The notes under the pieces were generated by a model that had not been told where the DNA came from, did not search any database, and worked only from the letters and a program-made list of their open reading frames with translations. A DNA stretch of 64,000 nucleotides. Source: Bacillota bacterium. Its GTDB lineage: Bacteria; Bacillota; Clostridia; Lachnospirales; Lachnospiraceae. Both the position numbers and the translations under genes were made by a program. The stretch is from the NCBI GenBank assembly GCA_023435895.1, contig JAEZLH010000010.1, positions 157,702 to 221,701 on the forward strand, given 5' to 3'. This document shows, one piece after another, positions 1 to 8,317 of this stretch; positions within the stretch are counted from its first letter, which is position 1, and each line of letters starts with the position of its first letter.

Positions 1-1
1 A

Positions 2-262
2 ATGACCTCTAATTATATCGCTTTCTTGACCTGGACACTGTCCTGCCTGTTAGCGGGTCTGTATTTTCCGTTGGATGGAGCCTCAAAATGGTGGAGCCGG
101 GTATCGATGCTGATGCCTCAGCGTTGGGTGGTAAAATCTTCTGAGATGCTGATGGCAGATAAGAGCGGTGTGTATACCATGTTCTTATTGGTAGTGGGCA
201 GTTATTTGATCGTAATTCTTTGTGCCGGACTATTAGGGATTACGTTACGTAGAAAGGAATAA
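2..262 (+). CDS. ABC-2 type transporter permease, C-terminal fragment
   Basis: This is the 3' end of a gene that begins before the window; 86 residues are visible, in frame from base 2. Two hydrophobic stretches, near visible residues 5-25 and 60-82, flank a short amphipathic loop with GLYFPLDGASKWW and MPQRW. That layout is typical of the last two helices of ABC-2 family export permeases (NatB/YhaP or antibiotic and lipid exporters). The C-terminus is short and basic (RRKE). A kinase/regulator pair follows on the same strand, an arrangement often seen where the two-component system controls the exporter. The substrate cannot be told. The ATG at base 2 is probably an internal methionine. Confidence 0.7.
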   Translation: MTSNYIAFLTWTLSCLLAGLYFPLDGASKWWSRVSMLMPQRWVVKSSEMLMADKSGVYTMFLLVVGSYLIVILCAGLLGITLRRKE

Positions 263-426
263 GTAGGCTTTTACATTTTACTTTTGGTATGGTAAACTAT
301 TGGCAATAAATTGCCTATGAACTCTGTTGAAGACCCACCCTATCATATTTGGTTATAAAAGTAATTCCTGAGTCGCTGAGGTACAAATTTAGATATATAA
401 ATTTCCTATGGGGGAATGGAGATAAA

Positions 427-1632
427 ATGAGTGAGAATGTGAAAAAATATTATTTTGCAGTGGTAAAACTATTCTGCATCATTTTATTGATCATCTACTT
501 CGTATATAATAGTGGGAAATCACTTTGGGAAGTCAGCCTGGAGTGGTTTCTTCTTGCTATATTTTTGTTAGCGGCGCTTTGTTTTGAGCTGACAGGAGAA
601 GATGTTTTTCTTCGAATGAACGAGGTAGGGAAGGAACGTTCAGGGATAAAACGTATGGGGAATAGGCAGGCGAAGGTAAATCTTATCAGCTTGATAGCAG
701 AAATTCTGATCACTCTTCTTTTGTTACTATTTGATAGGGAGATTAACATGGGCATCTATCTCTATCCAATTGTATTGCTTGATCTGATATTGTTTTTTCG
801 ATTATCCTTTTGGCTTACTTTATGTGCGGTAATGGGTGTTTTTATTAATCAGGAAAACAGGTTGGTTTATATCGCCTATTGTTCCTTCTTAGTAATCGTC
901 TATTTTCAAAATTACATAGTGATACGAAGTTATCAAAAGTATATTGACGATTATGAACGGGAGGAGTATCAGTTGAAGGATACCTTAAACAATAAGGATT
1001 CCTTATATAGAGAACAGCTGGAAAAGAGTTCACTCGCGTTTGAAAATAGGATGCTGGAGGAAAAGACCAGATTATCACAGGCTTTACATGATAAGCTTGG
1101 GCATAGCATTAACGGAACGATCTATCAGCTGGAAGCCTGTAAACTTTTAATGAAAAAGGACACGGAACAAAGTAACCAGATAATACAAGGTGTGATTGAC
1201 AGCTTACGCATTAGTATGGATGAGATCCGTAGTATACTGAGGAGAGAAAAACCGGATAAAAAAAAGATGGCATATCTTCAGTTAATACAGCTTTGTGAGG
1301 AATGTAAAGAGAAATATAAGATTAATGCCAAGGTGAGCTTTGTCGGTGAAGATAAAGAGATTGCAGAACATTTGTGGGATATAATTTTAGATAATACCAT
1401 AGAAGCAGTTACAAATGCACTAAAGTATGCAAAATGCACGGAACTTTCTATTGAGATTATGATTCTTCATAAAGTGATACGATGTACGATTCGAGATAAC
1501 GGAATTGGTTGTACACAAATGAAAGAGGGTATGGGGATTCAGGGAATGAAAAATCGCACTCGTAAAGTGAATGGTGTGCTGGATATTAATTGTGAGCAAG
1601 GTTTCCATATTAATATGATTATTCCGTTATAA
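427..1632 (+). CDS. Sensor histidine kinase, NarX/DesK-like (HisKA_3)
   Basis: Membrane-bound kinase of 401 residues. The N-terminal half holds about six hydrophobic segments without an obvious extracellular sensor domain. A charged, probably coiled-coil stretch leads into a HisKA_3 dimerisation domain with the phospho-acceptor His221 in ALHDKLGHS. The HATPase_c domain follows with an N-box like DNTIEAVTNALKYA and the G-box DNGIGC. The ATG at 427 was chosen because GGGGGAATGGAG lies just upstream; an in-frame TTG at 349 would add 26 residues without a good ribosome binding site. The partner regulator begins 173 bp downstream. The signal is unknown; with the ABC-2 permease upstream, envelope or drug stress is a guess. 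Confidence 0.88.
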   Translation: MSENVKKYYFAVVKLFCIILLIIYFVYNSGKSLWEVSLEWFLLAIFLLAALCFELTGEDVFLRMNEVGKERSGIKRMGNRQAKVNLISLIAEILITLLLLLFDREINMGIYLYPIVLLDLILFFRLSFWLTLCAVMGVFINQENRLVYIAYCSFLVIVYFQNYIVIRSYQKYIDDYEREEYQLKDTLNNKDSLYREQLEKSSLAFENRMLEEKTRLSQALHDKLGHSINGTIYQLEACKLLMKKDTEQSNQIIQGVIDSLRISMDEIRSILRREKPDKKKMAYLQLIQLCEECKEKYKINAKVSFVGEDKEIAEHLWDIILDNTIEAVTNALKYAKCTELSIEIMILHKVIRCTIRDNGIGCTQMKEGMGIQGMKNRTRKVNGVLDINCEQGFHINMIIPL

Positions 1633-1805
1633 GGTGTTGGCAGTATTAAGTTGGATGATATGAATACTTTGGAATACTTAAGTAACTATTAGCAATTATA
1701 ATGAAAGTTGTATTCTTAGACTGGTGAAGGTAATACCTTAATCATAATTAAGATTAATATTGGTACAGAATTAGCGAATAGATTGATTTGTGGGGTGAGA
1801 TGAAT

Positions 1806-2441
1806 ATGGATAGAATTAAAGTGATTATCGCTGACGACAGTGATTTTGTCAGAGATGGAATGAGAATTATACTCAGCTTGGATGAGGAATTTTGTGTTGT
1901 GGGATGTGCAAAGAACGGGAAAGAAGCGCTTGACTTAGGAATAAAGGAGGGAGCAGATGTCTTTCTAATGGATATCCAGATGCCGGAGATGAATGGAATT
2001 GAGGCTACGAGAGAAATAGTGAAGCGACGATTGGGAAAGGTTTTGATTTTGACTACCTTTGATGATGATGATTTGGTAGAACAGGCAATTAAAAGCGGAG
2101 CGGATGGTTATCTGATCAAAAATCATACTCCTGATCAGCTCAAACAGATGATAAAATCCATCCATCAGGGAGTAAATATTTTGGATGGTCAGGTGTTTTC
2201 AAAATTTACTGATTCCGGAATTAAACCGAGTTTGTCCTTTGATTCTACATTATTTACACCCAGAGAACAGGATATTATAGTATCCATAGCGGAGGGATTA
2301 TCCAATAAAGAGATTGCCGAAAAGCTTTTTATCACCGAGGGAACGGTTAAAAATCATATCAGTACAATTTTAGAGAAGGGTGGGCTTTCCCACCGAACCC
2401 AGGTAGCTGTCTATTATCTGACCGGCAGAAGGGGGAAATAA
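1806..2441 (+). CDS. Response regulator, NarL/LuxR family
   Basis: DNA-binding response regulator of 211 residues. The receiver domain (about 1-120) has the acidic pocket DD near residues 9-10, phospho-acceptor Asp56 in LMDIQMP, and the conserved Lys in LIKNHTP. A LuxR-type helix-turn-helix occupies the last 65 residues (FTPREQDIIVSIAEG, NKEIAEKLFITEGTVKNH). The start at 1806 is preferred because GGGGTGAG lies 8 bases upstream; in-frame ATG 1800 and TTG 1788 are alternatives. It pairs with the HisKA_3 kinase just upstream, the usual partner type for this regulator family. The gene ends at a strong hairpin terminator. Confidence 0.92.
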   Translation: MDRIKVIIADDSDFVRDGMRIILSLDEEFCVVGCAKNGKEALDLGIKEGADVFLMDIQMPEMNGIEATREIVKRRLGKVLILTTFDDDDLVEQAIKSGADGYLIKNHTPDQLKQMIKSIHQGVNILDGQVFSKFTDSGIKPSLSFDSTLFTPREQDIIVSIAEGLSNKEIAEKLFITEGTVKNHISTILEKGGLSHRTQVAVYYLTGRRGK

Positions 2442-2449
2442 ACGGATAT

Positions 2450-2504
2450 AAATAATCGCGGAAGTTGTTGTGATTTACTCAAACAATTTCCGCGATTATT
2501 TTTT
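2450..2504 (+). terminator. Intrinsic terminator after the response regulator gene
   Basis: The arms AATAATCGCGGAA and TTCCGCGATTATT form a long stem (with an extra TTG/CAA extension), followed by a T run. It can serve the two-component operon. Confidence 0.85.
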
Positions 2505-2539
2505 AATTGATAATTAGAACATCTTATATATTATTATCA

Positions 2540-2616
2540 AAGTATGAATCTTTTGACTTTGTGCAAATTATCATTGATACAGTATAAACAGACCTTAGGA
2601 CATATTAATCATATTT
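2540..2616 (-). repeat. Dispersed intergenic repeat, family 1, copy A
   Basis: The stretch with GTGCAAATTATCATTGATAC and AGTATAAACAGACCTTA matches, with few changes, sequence at 14620-14693, 57597-57636 and, inverted, 41430-41478. It sits directly after the stop codon of the PatB-like gene, read in that gene's direction. Function unknown; no coding pattern is apparent. Confidence 0.65.
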
Positions 2617-2617
2617 A

Positions 2618-3808
2618 TTATTTTGAAGTGGTTAGTAAGGCATTTATTGCACCCTCAAGTTGTTCAAAGGCTTTTATTAAAATCTCTCTTGGGCAGGCAA
2701 TGTTGATTCGTTCAAAGCCGTTACCTTCTTTCCCGAAGATATGTCCTGCATCCAACCATAGATTGGCCTTATGAACAATCAACTCCTTCATTTCGCTAGG
2801 AGTCAAATTCAGTTCTGAAAAATCCAGCCAAATCAGATAAGTGCCTTGGGGCTCCACTAATTTGATTTGAGGAAGACGTTCTCTTAAAAACTCTCTTACA
2901 AAATTCAAGTTCTCAACCAGATAAGCTCTTAGTTCAGTTAACCATGGCTCTCCATATTGATAAGCTGCTTTGCAGGCGATGAGACCGAGAGCATTCAGTT
3001 GACTATATCCGCTTCTCTCAATTTCCTTCGTGAATTTTTCTCGAAGAACTTCATTCTTAATAAAGATATTTGAAACCTGTAAACCTGCCAGATTAAAGGT
3101 TTTGCTTGGTGCGGTACAAGTAATGGTATTATCAGCAAAAGCATCATTAATATTTGCAAATACAATGTGCCTAGAACCGGGGTAAATAAAATCACAGTGA
3201 ATTTCATCGGAGATAATCAGTACCTTATGCTTTAAGCAAATTTCACCGATTTTGGTTAATTCCTCCACCGTCCAAACTCTTCCCACCGGATTATGTGGAT
3301 TACATAGGATAAATAATTTGACTTTGTGGATAACGATTTGATTTTCGAAGTCTTCATAGTCAATGGAATATTTGCCATCCTGATAAACCAGAGAGCTAAC
3401 TACTAATTTACGATCATTTGATAAAACTGATCCACGGAAGGGGTAATATACAGGCTGCTGAATTAACACACCATCTCCCTCATTGGTAAAGGCTCTGACG
3501 GCCTGTGCAATAGCATATACTACGCCGGGGGTTTTAACCAGCCATTCTGCTTGGGTATCCCAGTTAAAATGTTTATAGAACCAGTCATGAATTACACTAA
3601 AATAATCTGCTTTGACATCGCTGTATCCGAATATTCCGTGTGAAACTGCTTCTTGAAGAGCATTCTGCACTTCCGTAGGTGTTTGAAAATCCATGTCAGC
3701 TACCCAAAGAGGAAGGATTCCTTCCGGCTTTCCACGCTCTACTGCAAAGTCATATTTGATAGAATTGGTGTTGTTTCTATCTACAATCTCGTCAAAATTA
3801 TACATCAT
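2618..3808 (-). CDS. patB: PatB/MalY-type aminotransferase, cystathionine beta-lyase
   Basis: PLP-dependent fold-type I enzyme of 396 residues. The PatB/MalY signature is clear: VADMDFQTP near the N-terminus, CNPHNPVGRVW, ISDEIHCDF and the PLP lysine in APSKTFNLAGLQ. Members cleave C-S bonds of cystathionine or cysteine (cystathionine beta-lyase or cysteine desulfhydrase activity). GGAGG lies 8 bases before the first of two tandem ATG codons. It follows the cystathionine gamma-synthase-like gene by 16 bp, so the two probably form an operon for transsulfuration toward methionine or for sulfide release. The precise substrate is inferred only from neighbours. Confidence 0.88.
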   Translation of the reverse strand: MMYNFDEIVDRNNTNSIKYDFAVERGKPEGILPLWVADMDFQTPTEVQNALQEAVSHGIFGYSDVKADYFSVIHDWFYKHFNWDTQAEWLVKTPGVVYAIAQAVRAFTNEGDGVLIQQPVYYPFRGSVLSNDRKLVVSSLVYQDGKYSIDYEDFENQIVIHKVKLFILCNPHNPVGRVWTVEELTKIGEICLKHKVLIISDEIHCDFIYPGSRHIVFANINDAFADNTITCTAPSKTFNLAGLQVSNIFIKNEVLREKFTKEIERSGYSQLNALGLIACKAAYQYGEPWLTELRAYLVENLNFVREFLRERLPQIKLVEPQGTYLIWLDFSELNLTPSEMKELIVHKANLWLDAGHIFGKEGNGFERINIACPREILIKAFEQLEGAINALLTTSK

Positions 3809-3824
3809 TTGTATCTCCTCCGTT

Positions 3825-4973
3825 CTAACTTTCCATTGCTTGTTTTAAATCATACAATAAATCATCGATATGTTCAATACCGACTGAAAAACGTAGCAAT
3901 CTGTTGTTAATTCCCTTTGCTTCACGTTCTGCTTCTGGAACATCCGCATGGGTCTGGAGCATGGGGTAGGTGATAAGGCTTTCTACTCCACCAAGACTTT
4001 CCGCATATTGAATTAGCTTGACATTGTTAAGAATATTTTCAGCAGTTTCTTTCTCTTTCACATGGAAAGAAATCATGCTGCCAAAGCCTGAGGATTGTTT
4101 TTTATTGATCTCATAGCCGGGATGGGAGGGTAGGCCAATATAATATACAGCTTCGACCTTCTCGTGGTTTTCCAACCATTCTGCTAAAATCAAGGCATTC
4201 TTTTGCTGATAATCCATTCTAAGGGGTAATGTTTTGATTCCTCTTAAAAGCAACCAAGAGTCAAAAGGTGCTAAACCGGCACCGGTAGTTTTTACGATAA
4301 ATCGAACCTTTTCGTCCAATTCCTGATTCGCCAAAACTAAGAATCCCGCTAAAGTATCATTGTGCCCGCCAAGGAATTTCGTACCGCTATGGAATACGAT
4401 ATCCGCACCTAATGTAAGAGGCTTTTGGAAATACGGAGAAAGGAAGGTATTATCAACAATCAATAATAAATTATGCTGTTTGGCAATACGATTTACTTCT
4501 CCTAAATCAGTAACATTCATCATGGGATTGGTAGGCGTTTCAACGAAAATTGCTTTTGTATTTGTTTTGATTTTAGATTCCAACTGTGTTAAATCACCGG
4601 TGTTAAGATAATCGACTTCAAGACCATTCTTTACATTTATGTGATTGAATAGTCGAATGGTTCCACCGTACAGATCTTCGGAGGCAAGGATGTGGTCACC
4701 CGGTGAAAACAATTCCATCAAAGTATTGGAAGCTGCCATGCCGGAACTGAAGGCAACAGCTCCATAGCCATTCTCCAATGAGGCAACGACTTTTTCTAAC
4801 TGTTCACGGGTAGGGTTTTGAGATCTGGAATAATCGTATCCGGTGCTCATACCAACACTGGGATGTGCAAAAGTTGCTGTCTGATAAATGGGGAAACTGA
4901 TGGCACCGGTGTGCTCGAGGGTGCGTGCATCATTATTTCCATGTACACATTTGGTGTTTAATTGAAAACTCAT
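3825..4973 (-). CDS. Cys/Met metabolism PLP enzyme (cystathionine gamma-synthase/lyase family)
   Basis: This 382-residue protein belongs to the Cys/Met metabolism PLP family. It shows the N-terminal SFPIYQTATF and YDYSRSQNPTREQLE motifs, FVETPTNP, IVDNTFLSP and the PLP lysine in HSGTKFLGGHND. Such enzymes are cystathionine gamma-synthases (MetB), cystathionine gamma-lyases (MccB) or O-acetylhomoserine sulfhydrylases; sequence reading alone does not separate them. Its length fits MetB/MccB better than the longer O-acetylhomoserine sulfhydrylases. A GAGG site precedes the ATG. The downstream PatB partner favours a MetB-plus-beta-lyase pathway from cysteine to homocysteine. Near-consensus promoter boxes lie at 5056-5084. 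Confidence 0.87.
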   Translation of the reverse strand: MSFQLNTKCVHGNNDARTLEHTGAISFPIYQTATFAHPSVGMSTGYDYSRSQNPTREQLEKVVASLENGYGAVAFSSGMAASNTLMELFSPGDHILASEDLYGGTIRLFNHINVKNGLEVDYLNTGDLTQLESKIKTNTKAIFVETPTNPMMNVTDLGEVNRIAKQHNLLLIVDNTFLSPYFQKPLTLGADIVFHSGTKFLGGHNDTLAGFLVLANQELDEKVRFIVKTTGAGLAPFDSWLLLRGIKTLPLRMDYQQKNALILAEWLENHEKVEAVYYIGLPSHPGYEINKKQSSGFGSMISFHVKEKETAENILNNVKLIQYAESLGGVESLITYPMLQTHADVPEAEREAKGINNRLLRFSVGIEHIDDLLYDLKQAMES

Positions 4974-5055
4974 AGGTTACCTCCGTTAGCTTGTTAATAT
5001 TTATTGTAAAATGCAACGATATTATTACTATTCATATCAAATAAATATGAAATGT

Positions 5056-5084
5056 ATTATATTATATAATTCATATTTATTCAA
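5056..5084 (-). promoter_or_regulatory. Promoter of the Cys/Met enzyme operon
   Basis: On the minus strand a TTGAAT box (5079-5084) and a TATAAT box (5056-5061) are separated by exactly 17 bases. Six bases past the -10 box lies CATATTTATTTGATATG, an inverted repeat of CATAT loosely like the operator before the yezD-like gene and cysK. Confidence 0.65.
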
Positions 5085-5352
5085 GAAAATTTATAAGTAC
5101 TTTGCGTTTGAATGCTGTTATAAAGATTCCTAAGTAATGTACAAAAGGCGTTCTGTTCTAAGGCTCTTCAAATTATTTATAAGCTTTGTAAAGTTCAGCA
5201 CCTTTAAGCATAAAAACGAATATAGTTCCAAGGGGATACATATATCGGTAACCTATGTTTTTAGTATACCATAATAGTTGGCTACTATTAATGCGGTAGA
5301 GATAAATGCTAGGATAAAATGATTTAATATTAATTATTATAGCGAAATAGTA
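5085..5352. other. Divergent intergenic region, no gene seen
   Basis: AT-rich spacer between the minus-strand Cys/Met operon and the yezD-like gene. I checked both strands for S-box and T-box features (AGGGTGGNACC or the S-box core) and saw none. No supported reading frame. Confidence 0.5.
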
Positions 5353-5404
5353 TTGACATCAATTTGGAAAAGGATTATGATGTTTTAAAACATATTAATC
5401 ATAT
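5353..5404 (+). promoter_or_regulatory. yezD-like promoter with candidate CymR operator
   Basis: TTGACA (5353-5358) and TATGAT (5376-5381) are spaced by 17 bases. Six bases further is AAACATATTAATCATAT (5388-5404), identical to the sequence at the same offset in the cysK promoter. The position over the expected start site suits a repressor. That the repressor is the CymR-like protein at 8318-8764 is an inference. Confidence 0.75.
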
Positions 5405-5435
5405 CTTATAAGTATGATAATGGGAGGGAACAATA

Positions 5436-5600
5436 TTGGAAAAGGAAAGTCGTCCCTTGCGCAAGAACAATATTGAAGAGAAGGATTTGAAAAAGATTAT
5501 TGAATTTCTTGAGACGATTCAGTACGGTTCCGTTACTGTAATTGTGCAGGATGGGAAGATTATGCAGATTGAAAGAAATGAAAAAATCAGACTGAAGTAA
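5436..5600 (+). CDS. yezD: YezD-like (DUF2292) small protein
   Basis: Small protein of 54 residues starting with TTG, 8 bases after GGGAGG. The core reads as helix then beta strands, with IIEFLETIQYGSVTVIVQDG and a basic tail. This matches the YezD/DUF2292 family, short proteins usually encoded beside cysteine or sulfur assimilation genes. It has its own strong promoter, an operator-like site shared with cysK and its own terminator at 5622-5657, so it looks like a single-gene unit. No biochemical role is established as far as I know; the regulatory context points to sulfur limitation. Confidence 0.8.
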   Translation: MEKESRPLRKNNIEEKDLKKIIEFLETIQYGSVTVIVQDGKIMQIERNEKIRLK

Positions 5601-5621
5601 AAAAATGCTGACCGGATAACT

Positions 5622-5657
5622 GGAGGTTTTGGAAGAGCTTTTCCAAGGCCTTTTTAT
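5622..5657 (+). terminator. Terminator after the yezD-like gene
   Basis: GGTTTTGGAA and TTCCAAGGCC pair around GAGCTT (two G-U pairs), followed by TTTTT. It separates the yezD-like gene from the Rrf2 gene downstream. Confidence 0.7.
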
Positions 5658-5699
5658 GTTTTTTAATCTATATGGGGATTTATAATCGGAGGAAATAAA

Positions 5700-5756
5700 G
5701 TGAATAAAAGAAGAAGACGTATAGGAAGGGCGAAGAGTATTTGCACTTCTTATTAA
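5700..5756 (+). CDS. Possible 18-residue leader peptide before the Rrf2 gene
   Basis: A GTG codon at 5700 stands 7 bases after CGGAGG and opens an 18-codon frame whose product begins MNKRRRRIGRAKS and ends ICTSY. It is strongly basic and has one cysteine codon near the end. It stops 22 bases before the Rrf2 start. The good ribosome binding site is the main argument; a chance frame cannot be excluded. Confidence 0.3.
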   Translation: MNKRRRRIGRAKSICTSY

Positions 5757-5778
5757 AACGGAAAGGATGATTTTAACA

Positions 5779-6210
5779 ATGAGAATATCGACAAAGGGAA
5801 GATATGCAGTTGATATTATGTTAGATATGGCAACAAATAGCACTGGAGAATATATTACCTTAAAAACAATTGCGGAGCGGCAGGATTTGTCGTGGAAGTA
5901 CTTGGAGCATATTGTAGCGGTTTTAAATCGTGCGGGTTTCGTTAAAAGCATTAGGGGATCACAGGGAGGATATAAATTATCCAGATTGCCCAAGGAATAT
6001 ACAATTGGCATGATTTTACGATTAATGGAAGGAAGCCTGTCTCCTGTGGTGTGCCTGGATGATGAAAATGATTGCCCTAAGCAAAACCATTGTGTTACAA
6101 TGAAAGCGTGGAAAAAGCTAGACGATGCGATCAATGAAGTGGTAGAGAGCATCACGCTAGCAGACTTGGTGGAGTGGCAGCATCAAAAAGATGGTCTATC
6201 ATTAAACTAA
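5779..6210 (+). CDS. Rrf2 family regulator with IscR-like cysteines
   Basis: Transcription factor of 143 residues. The winged helix-turn-helix starts MRISTKGRYAVDIML and has the Rrf2 recognition region KSIRGSQGGYKL. Three cysteines at 92, 99 and 105 lie where IscR carries its Fe-S ligands (92, 98, 104), so cluster binding is plausible. The start at 5779 rather than 5767 gives the normal Rrf2 N-terminus. In many clostridia such a regulator precedes a cysteine desulfurase and IscU; here an M20 peptidase follows 105 bp later, so it is an orphan with respect to Fe-S assembly genes within the window. Targets are unknown. Confidence 0.87.
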   Translation: MRISTKGRYAVDIMLDMATNSTGEYITLKTIAERQDLSWKYLEHIVAVLNRAGFVKSIRGSQGGYKLSRLPKEYTIGMILRLMEGSLSPVVCLDDENDCPKQNHCVTMKAWKKLDDAINEVVESITLADLVEWQHQKDGLSLN

Positions 6211-6315
6211 GAAACTTGGGTTGGAGATTTGAAGGAAGCATGTGTATTTCATTTTCCTGATAAAGGTATGCCTAAGGTCAAAATTTTGCGCATAAGGAAA
6301 GGCACGGTTGTAATT

Positions 6316-7434
6316 ATGGTGAACAAGTTACGGATTCAGGAGGAATTTTGCAGATTAGTTTCTGTTGATTCCATATCCTTTCAGGAAAGAAAGATGGCAG
6401 ATTTGCTAACTAGCTCTCTGAATGAGCTTGGCTTTGAGGTGATAGAAGATAATGCAGGAGATTACTATCAGGGAACCTGCGGCAATTTATATGCGTTTTT
6501 AGAAGGAGAGATAGAGGGAGAGCCAATCCTGTTTTCTGCCCATATGGATACGGTTACCCCTGGGCTGAATAAAAAAGCAGTCGTTCATGAAGATGGCAGC
6601 ATTACAAGTGACGGTTCGACCGTACTGGGAGCGGATGATTTATCTGGAATTGTCTCTATTTTAGAAGCGGTTAGAACCATCAAGGAACAAAAATTAGCTC
6701 ACCGCAGCATAGAGATATTATTTACTATAGCGGAGGAGGTATATATCCGTGGCAGTGAAGTTTTTGACTATTCTGTAATAAAGGCAAAGGAAGCTTATGT
6801 TCTTGACCTGGATCAGGAAGTGGGTACTGCGGCATTAAAGGCACCCACAGTAATGGCTTTTACAGCAAAAATTATTGGTAAAGCCTCCCACGCAGGCTTT
6901 GCACCCGAGCTTGGTATTAATGCCATTGCCATAGCTGCGCAGGCAATAACAAAGATTAAACAGGGTAGAATTGACGAAGAGACTACGGTTAATGTAGGCT
7001 TGATTGAAGGCGGTAAGGCAAGGAATATCGTTTCGGAAGAGTGTATTATTAGGGGAGAGGTGAGAAGCCTTTCTCATAAAAAAGTACTATCGCAACTGGA
7101 AATATTGAAGAATGTAATCGATGAGACAACCACAAGCTTTGAAGCAGGTTATGAATTTGAAACCGAAATCGGATGTATCGCATATGAAGTGAAGAAAGAC
7201 GATCCGGTTGTGAGAAGGTTTGAAAGGGTATGCAGGGAGTTAGGTTATCAGAGTACATATATAAATACCTTTGGGGGAAGCGATAATAACAATTTTCATC
7301 GCCATGGAATAAAAGGGCTTGTTCTTTCTTGTGGCATGAACAAGGTTCATTCCTGCAGTGAATACACGCATATTGAGGAACTAATAAAGTGTAGTTCTAT
7401 CGTATTAAAATTACTGACAGATACAGAGGAATAA
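6316..7434 (+). CDS. M20 family metallopeptidase, PepT-like
   Basis: Dinuclear zinc peptidase of 372 residues. Metal-binding motifs are in order: SAHMDTVTPG, LGADDLSG, the catalytic pair in IAEEVY, and the C-terminal His in NKVHSCSEYTHIE. This fits the peptidase T-like M20 branch that cleaves small peptides in the cytosol. An in-frame TTG at 6229 would add 29 residues that do not look like the family; ATG 6316, with AAGGAAAGG upstream, gives the expected start. It is followed after 20 bp by a C39-like protein, probably co-transcribed. Substrate unknown. Confidence 0.85.
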   Translation: MVNKLRIQEEFCRLVSVDSISFQERKMADLLTSSLNELGFEVIEDNAGDYYQGTCGNLYAFLEGEIEGEPILFSAHMDTVTPGLNKKAVVHEDGSITSDGSTVLGADDLSGIVSILEAVRTIKEQKLAHRSIEILFTIAEEVYIRGSEVFDYSVIKAKEAYVLDLDQEVGTAALKAPTVMAFTAKIIGKASHAGFAPELGINAIAIAAQAITKIKQGRIDEETTVNVGLIEGGKARNIVSEECIIRGEVRSLSHKKVLSQLEILKNVIDETTTSFEAGYEFETEIGCIAYEVKKDDPVVRRFERVCRELGYQSTYINTFGGSDNNNFHRHGIKGLVLSCGMNKVHSCSEYTHIEELIKCSSIVLKLLTDTEE

Positions 7435-7454
7435 AGCAGCTGGGGAGGTAAATC

Positions 7455-8072
7455 ATGAAGAATCCTTTAACTTATCAATCAACTGAATTTGATTGCGGAC
7501 CTACATCGATGCTAAACGCAATTAACTATTTGTTTCATCGAAAAGATATTTCGCCCGATGTAATAAAAAGTATTATGCTTTATTGTCTGGACAGCTATAA
7601 TAAAAAAGGGGAGGCCTATAAAAGCGGAACCACAGGGATGGCAATGATGTTTTTGGCAAATTGGTTGAATCAATTTGGTAAGGTGAAAAAATGGCCCATT
7701 CATTGTGAGATGATGAATGGTGAAGAAATAAAAATTAGTCAAAACAGCAAATTGGCAGAATGCCTCGGTCAAGGTGGCGTTGCAGTTGCAAGGGTTATGC
7801 TGGGTTGCTGGCACTACGTGCTCCTAACCGGAGTGGATGATGAATATGTGTATTTGTTTGATCCCTACTACCGTATCAAGCCCTTTCATATAGACGGGAT
7901 TGAGATGATTAAGGATGAACCCACCAAGATGAATCGAAAGATCAGGCATGATGTTTTAAACAGTGAAAGCTCGGGTTATTATGCTCTGGGTAAACCGGAG
8001 GGAAGAGAGTGTATGCTGTTATTTAATCAGAAGACAAGAAAAACAATGGAAAGCATTGAATATTTTATATAA
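7455..8072 (+). CDS. C39-like cysteine peptidase fold protein
   Basis: A 205-residue protein without signal peptide or membrane segment. It has a papain-like C39 layout: Cys14 in FDCGPTSMLNAINYL, His120 in WHYVLLTG, and Asp136 in YLFDPYY. These are the usual Cys-His-Asp positions of stand-alone C39-like domains. The role is unknown; many such proteins are peptidases or isopeptidase-like enzymes rather than bacteriocin processors. GGGGAGG precedes the ATG. Its neighbour is an M20 peptidase 20 bp upstream, suggesting a joint role in peptide processing, and the pair ends at a hairpin terminator. Confidence 0.75.
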   Translation: MKNPLTYQSTEFDCGPTSMLNAINYLFHRKDISPDVIKSIMLYCLDSYNKKGEAYKSGTTGMAMMFLANWLNQFGKVKKWPIHCEMMNGEEIKISQNSKLAECLGQGGVAVARVMLGCWHYVLLTGVDDEYVYLFDPYYRIKPFHIDGIEMIKDEPTKMNRKIRHDVLNSESSGYYALGKPEGRECMLLFNQKTRKTMESIEYFI

Positions 8073-8149
8073 ATAGGTTGATTTTGAAGCTCGATATTAC
8101 CATCAATTTTGTTTCATAATTATTGATTTTGATTAAAAGATATCATTAA

Positions 8150-8201
8150 AAAGAGGGCATCCTTAAGTCATAAGATGACGTTAGAGATACCCTCTTTTTT
8201 G
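8150..8201 (+). terminator. Terminator after the peptidase pair
   Basis: AAGAGGGCATC and GATACCCTCTT pair with one mismatch and are followed by TTTT. It lies between convergent genes and could act on both. Confidence 0.65.
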
Positions 8202-8317
8202 ATTAAATTATAATTGAATAGCCAATAAACTATGATGAAAGGGCTATAGTCCCACCACAACTTATCAAAATATTATTCCCTTTACGAATGAAGTGGAAGA
8301 AAATGTGACTTTACTTA

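Noticed and set aside
2600..2614. Third operator-like CATATTAATCATAT after the PatB-like gene
   Set aside because: It lies downstream of a stop codon inside repeat family 1, without a promoter, so it is unlikely to be a CymR site.
5406..6155. Long reverse-strand open frame of 249 codons
   Set aside because: It overlaps the yezD-like gene and the Rrf2 gene, both with clear family motifs, and its product has no recognisable pattern.
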